Of a stretch of 6,520 nucleotides of DNA, positions 4,128 through 6,520 are shown piece after piece. Source of the stretch: Thermoanaerobaculia bacterium. GTDB taxonomy: Bacteria; Bacteroidota; Bacteroidia; Chitinophagales; Saprospiraceae. The notes under the pieces were generated by a model. That model ran no database searches. It was not told where the DNA came from and saw only the letters and a program-made list of their open reading frames with translations. Position numbers and translations under genes: made by a program. Within the stretch, counting starts at the first letter, position 1. Every line of letters starts with the position of its first letter. Where the stretch lies: positions 1 to 6,520 of the forward strand of contig JAKLJF010000190.1 in the NCBI GenBank assembly GCA_023151335.1, in the 5' to 3' direction.

Positions 4128-6520
4128 ACTTTTGCCGCACCACGAACCGTGCCGACTGTTTCGCACCGTTTTCCGGGCGTACTTCCAGGAAATAAAGCCC
4201 TTCGGACAATCCTTCCGGCAATTGGATTTCCTGCAATCCATCGGCTACAATGGCATTATGCCGCAGAATCAATGCGCCGCGGCTGTCGAATACCCGGATG
4301 GTTACGGCTTTGTCCTGCCAGTCCGACAAGTCGGCGAAAAGGGTTTCCCGCGCTGGATTGGGGAAAATATGCAAGCCGGGAGATGTTTCTGCCAGGGCAG
4401 TGCCCCGGTTTTGCGAAGGCGTTTTCCCCACCGGACAGTAGAAGGTATTCAGATAAGCCTCGTAATAGGTTTGCGTAGCTACCTTGGCGATTACGTGGAT
4501 ATAATTCGGGAACGACCGGGGCGGCAGGGTATATTCGAAAATATCCGATGCGCCACCGGAAATACCCGTTCCGGCCGATAAAAACCGGACGGAGTAGAAA
4601 GGCGAGTAGTTCGGGTTCCGCACGGTATATGCCTGCCCGCTGGCCGCCGTGTAGATGGAGTTATGCGCTGGCGCTGTCGCTACAATGCCCCCCGGCAATT
4701 CAAAAGCCGTATAAATCAATTCGTTGTTACAGTTGTTCGTTACGCGAATCCGGTAAGTGGTGTATTTTTCCGGATCTTGTGTAATGCTTAGTAACTCGTA
4801 TCGGATGCATCCGATGGTTTTTATGTCGCAGGCTTTCGTTTCTGAAAGCGTCACGGTAAAACAGCAGGTAGCCGTGTTGCCGCAACTATCGGCAGCGAGG
4901 TAACAAACTGTTGTGGGCCCAGTCGGGAAAACGCTCCCCGGGGGCAGGCCAGCGGTCAATTGTACCGCCATGCCCGGGCAAATGCAGTCACTATCGGCCA
5001 CGGGAGCGTTGAAATTTACCACGGCGGGCCCGCTGGCGGTGATTTCGATATTGTTGGGGCAAACAATACTGACATTGGACGGCGCGGGGGTCAGGTATTC
5101 CAGCGTGTAAGTAACTATAGTGTCGCAGCCCAGGCTTGCCGGCACCGTATCGACGACAGTACCCGGCAGGTTATAAGCAGTGCCGCCAATGATAACCGAC
5201 TCGCCGGGGCAAAATTCAATCGTTTCTGCCCGGACAGGGTGGGGCAGTAATTCGAGCGTATAAGTTACAATGGTGTCGCAACCGCCATTGACGCCTGGCA
5301 GGGTATCGACAGCCGCTCCCGGCGCGGTGTAAGAAATGCCGCCGATAGTAACTGATTCGCCCGGACAAAGCCCAAGCGTTTCCGAACTGGTCGGGTAGGG
5401 AAGTAGTGCCAGGGTATAGGTTACAACCGTGTCGCAGGTTCCGTTAACGGTCGGCAGGGTATCCGTCACAATGCCGGGAGCCGTATAAATGTTGCCGCCA
5501 ATTGTCACCGAACTTCCCGGACAAAAGAGAACCGTTTCAGCCCGGGTTGGCGGCTCCAGTACCAGCAAAGTGTACTGAATGATCGTATCGCAACCGGCGC
5601 CGGATCCAGGCAATGTATCGATAACTGTCCCCGCGGCGCTGTAAACGATGCCGCCGATGTTTACCGAATCGCCCAGGCAAAACTGAATGGTGTCGGACAA
5701 GGTAACGCGCGGTAGTAATTCAAGTACGTAGGTAACCAGCGTATCGCAACTGCCGTTCGTCCCTTGTAAAGTATCCAGCACGATACCGGGCCCGGTGTAA
5801 GTGACTCCGTCAATATTCACCGAATCGCCCGGACAAAACAGGATGGTGTCGTTGAGTACCGGCAGGGGAGTAAACCTGGCATAAATGGAATCCGAACCCG
5901 TACTGCCGCAGAAATCCGTTGCCGAAACGACATAGAACCCTTCGGTGGTCAGTAAAACAGCGGCTGTGCTGTCTCCAGTGTTCCACTGATAGCTGAACGG
6001 TGGAACGCCACCGCTGGCCTGTGCGGTAAAAAGCAGGCTCTGCCCTTCGCAAAGGGTTTGCTCTTCAACTGGTAGTTGAAGGATTACAGGCGGCTTGTCA
6101 TTGATCAGGAATTCCACTTCTGCCTGCTCGCAGGAACAGGCGTTGTCAATGGAAACTATAATACTTTCCTGGCCTTCCGGCGTATTGTCCTCAAATATCA
6201 CAACGGGTATCAGCACTTCCTGCTGGCCTGCAGGAATAATGACCGGGCTGTTCAGCGGGGCATAGTCCGTGCCCGGAACGGCACTACCGGAAACCGTAAA
6301 GTTGACTTCAAGGGGCAGATTTATATCGCTGCTGTCGCGCGAAAAACGAATGTAGGAAGCAGGGCAATCTTCAAACGCGTTTGCCTGACCGGCCGCATAA
6401 ACAGCTTCAGCCTTGGCGGTGCCGCCTGCATCGAAGGAGTTGGCGCGGAGGAAAACAGCGGAGGCCACCAGTTCGTCGGTAACATCCGCCAGCACTAATT
6501 TAATATGATAAGTTTCGCAG
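4126..6520 (-). CDS. Large adhesin-like secreted protein with Calx-beta, tandem Cys repeats, HYR and T9SS type A sorting domain (N-terminus outside window)
   Basis: The frame is open at the right edge and gives 797 visible residues, numbered here from the first full codon (Cys at 6519-6517). A GTG at 6495 is internal: the upstream CETYHIKL continues a segment that I recognise from choice-of-anchor-L proteins (CGxTYHIKLxxAD...SGVFLxANSF), here about 1-55. Then follow a Calx-beta domain (about 63-128, with VSGSAVPGTDYAPL and EDNTPEGQESIIVSI), a possible Ca-binding fold; an Ig/SprB-like domain (about 144-217, SGGVPPFSYQWNTGD); five 52-residue two-cysteine repeats (about 217-476); an HYR domain (about 482-560, with CPNNIEI and ACDSCGNTATCCF-like spacing, seen as AADSCGNTATCCFTV); an unnamed module (about 563-694, conserved-looking NPNYSPFYSVRF and YCPVG); and a T9SS type A sorting domain (about 716-797) with IFPNPARETLFADL, EGLYFLEV and the terminal ARFVVRQK. 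The protein should be exported by Sec plus T9SS and held at or released from the cell surface. Adhesion is inferred from architecture; no enzyme domain is visible. It ends 125 bp from the convergent DUF4286 gene. Confidence 0.92.
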   Translation of the reverse strand, partial: CETYHIKLVLADVTDELVASAVFLRANSFDAGGTAKAEAVYAAGQANAFEDCPASYIRFSRDSSDINLPLEVNFTVSGSAVPGTDYAPLNSPVIIPAGQQEVLIPVVIFEDNTPEGQESIIVSIDNACSCEQAEVEFLINDKPPVILQLPVEEQTLCEGQSLLFTAQASGGVPPFSYQWNTGDSTAAVLLTTEGFYVVSATDFCGSTGSDSIYARFTPLPVLNDTILFCPGDSVNIDGVTYTGPGIVLDTLQGTNGSCDTLVTYVLELLPRVTLSDTIQFCLGDSVNIGGIVYSAAGTVIDTLPGSGAGCDTIIQYTLLVLEPPTRAETVLFCPGSSVTIGGNIYTAPGIVTDTLPTVNGTCDTVVTYTLALLPYPTSSETLGLCPGESVTIGGISYTAPGAAVDTLPGVNGGCDTIVTYTLELLPHPVRAETIEFCPGESVIIGGTAYNLPGTVVDTVPASLGCDTIVTYTLEYLTPAPSNVSIVCPNNIEITASGPAVVNFNAPVADSDCICPGMAVQLTAGLPPGSVFPTGPTTVCYLAADSCGNTATCCFTVTLSETKACDIKTIGCIRYELLSITQDPEKYTTYRIRVTNNCNNELIYTAFELPGGIVATAPAHNSIYTAASGQAYTVRNPNYSPFYSVRFLSAGTGISGGASDIFEYTLPPRSFPNYIHVIAKVATQTYYEAYLNTFYCPVGKTPSQNRGTALAETSPGLHIFPNPARETLFADLSDWQDKAVTIRVFDSRGALILRHNAIVADGLQEIQLPEGLSEGLYFLEVRPENGAKQSARFVVRQK
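5092..5871 (-). repeat. Five tandem 156-bp (52-residue) coding repeats, two cysteines each
   Basis: The first cysteine codon of the five units lies at 5833-5835, 5677-5679, 5521-5523, 5365-5367 and 5209-5211, exactly 156 bp apart each time. The second cysteine follows 29 residues later in units 1-4 and 28 residues later in unit 5. The unit pattern is C-P-G-[DES]-S-V-x-I-G-G-x-x-Y, then P-G-x-x-x-D-T-L/V, then G/S/T-C-D-T-I/V-V-T-Y-x-L. Unit 2 has Leu instead of the Pro after the first Cys. The nucleotide sequences of the units have diverged clearly, so this is an old duplication kept at constant length and not a recent expansion. Each pair of cysteines may form a disulfide after export, which is an inference. 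Similar 'CxGxS...GCDSI' repeats are common in Bacteroidota surface proteins. Confidence 0.88.

Noticed and set aside
4044..4241. A short minus-strand frame reading GFN/GLS repeats through the nonamer array
   Set aside because: The apparent protein repeat is only the 9-bp DNA period translated in frame. The adhesin gene in another frame ends with a normal sorting domain and a stop before the array.
6076..6498. A 140-codon plus-strand frame at the right end, opposite the adhesin's Calx-beta region
   Set aside because: The minus strand shows well-recognised Calx-beta and choice-of-anchor-L type motifs; the plus-strand product has none.

Overview
The window looks like chromosomal DNA from a member of the Bacteroidota, most likely from the Saprospiria/Lewinella-type lineages. 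Three things support this: two large secreted proteins with type IX secretion system (T9SS) sorting domains (one type B/CHU_C, one type A), a DUF5723-type outer-membrane barrel, and a DUF4286 small protein. The lineage below phylum level is an inference from protein style. Four protein-coding genes fill almost all of the sequence. I see no RNA genes, CRISPR arrays, transposase genes or phage genes.

Layout: (1) 2-787, + strand: C-terminal part of a DUF5723 family outer-membrane beta-barrel protein, cut by the left edge. (2) 795-3545, - strand: a complete 916-residue secreted multidomain protein with a signal peptide, PKD/cadherin-like and fibronectin-III-like modules, and a C-terminal gliding-motility-associated (CHU_C, T9SS type B) domain; it converges on the barrel gene with a gap of 7 bp. 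(3) 3546-3694: divergent intergenic region with weak Bacteroidota-type promoter candidates for both neighbours and a GGCCAAAA tandem/inverted repeat just before the next start. (4) 3695-4000, + strand: a 101-residue DUF4286 protein. (5) 3994-4127: a convergent intergenic region made almost wholly of a 9-bp repeat array arranged as a perfect 34-bp inverted repeat. (6) 4126-6520, - strand: a large adhesin-like protein cut by the right edge, with a choice-of-anchor-L-type segment, a Calx-beta domain, an Ig/SprB-like domain, five 52-residue two-cysteine repeats, an HYR domain, an unnamed ~130-residue module and a type A T9SS sorting domain.

Functionally this is a cell-envelope and surface-protein neighbourhood. 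The two large proteins would cross the inner membrane by Sec and the outer membrane by T9SS, to be attached to or released from the surface. The gene orientations (convergent, divergent, convergent) mean that no two genes in view share an operon. The most unusual signal is non-coding: the nonamer array at 3994-4127, which fills the space between two stop codons, overlaps both, and can form a long hairpin or, on the G-rich strand of each arm, G-quadruplex-like structures. I did not find convincing evidence of a new multi-gene system.
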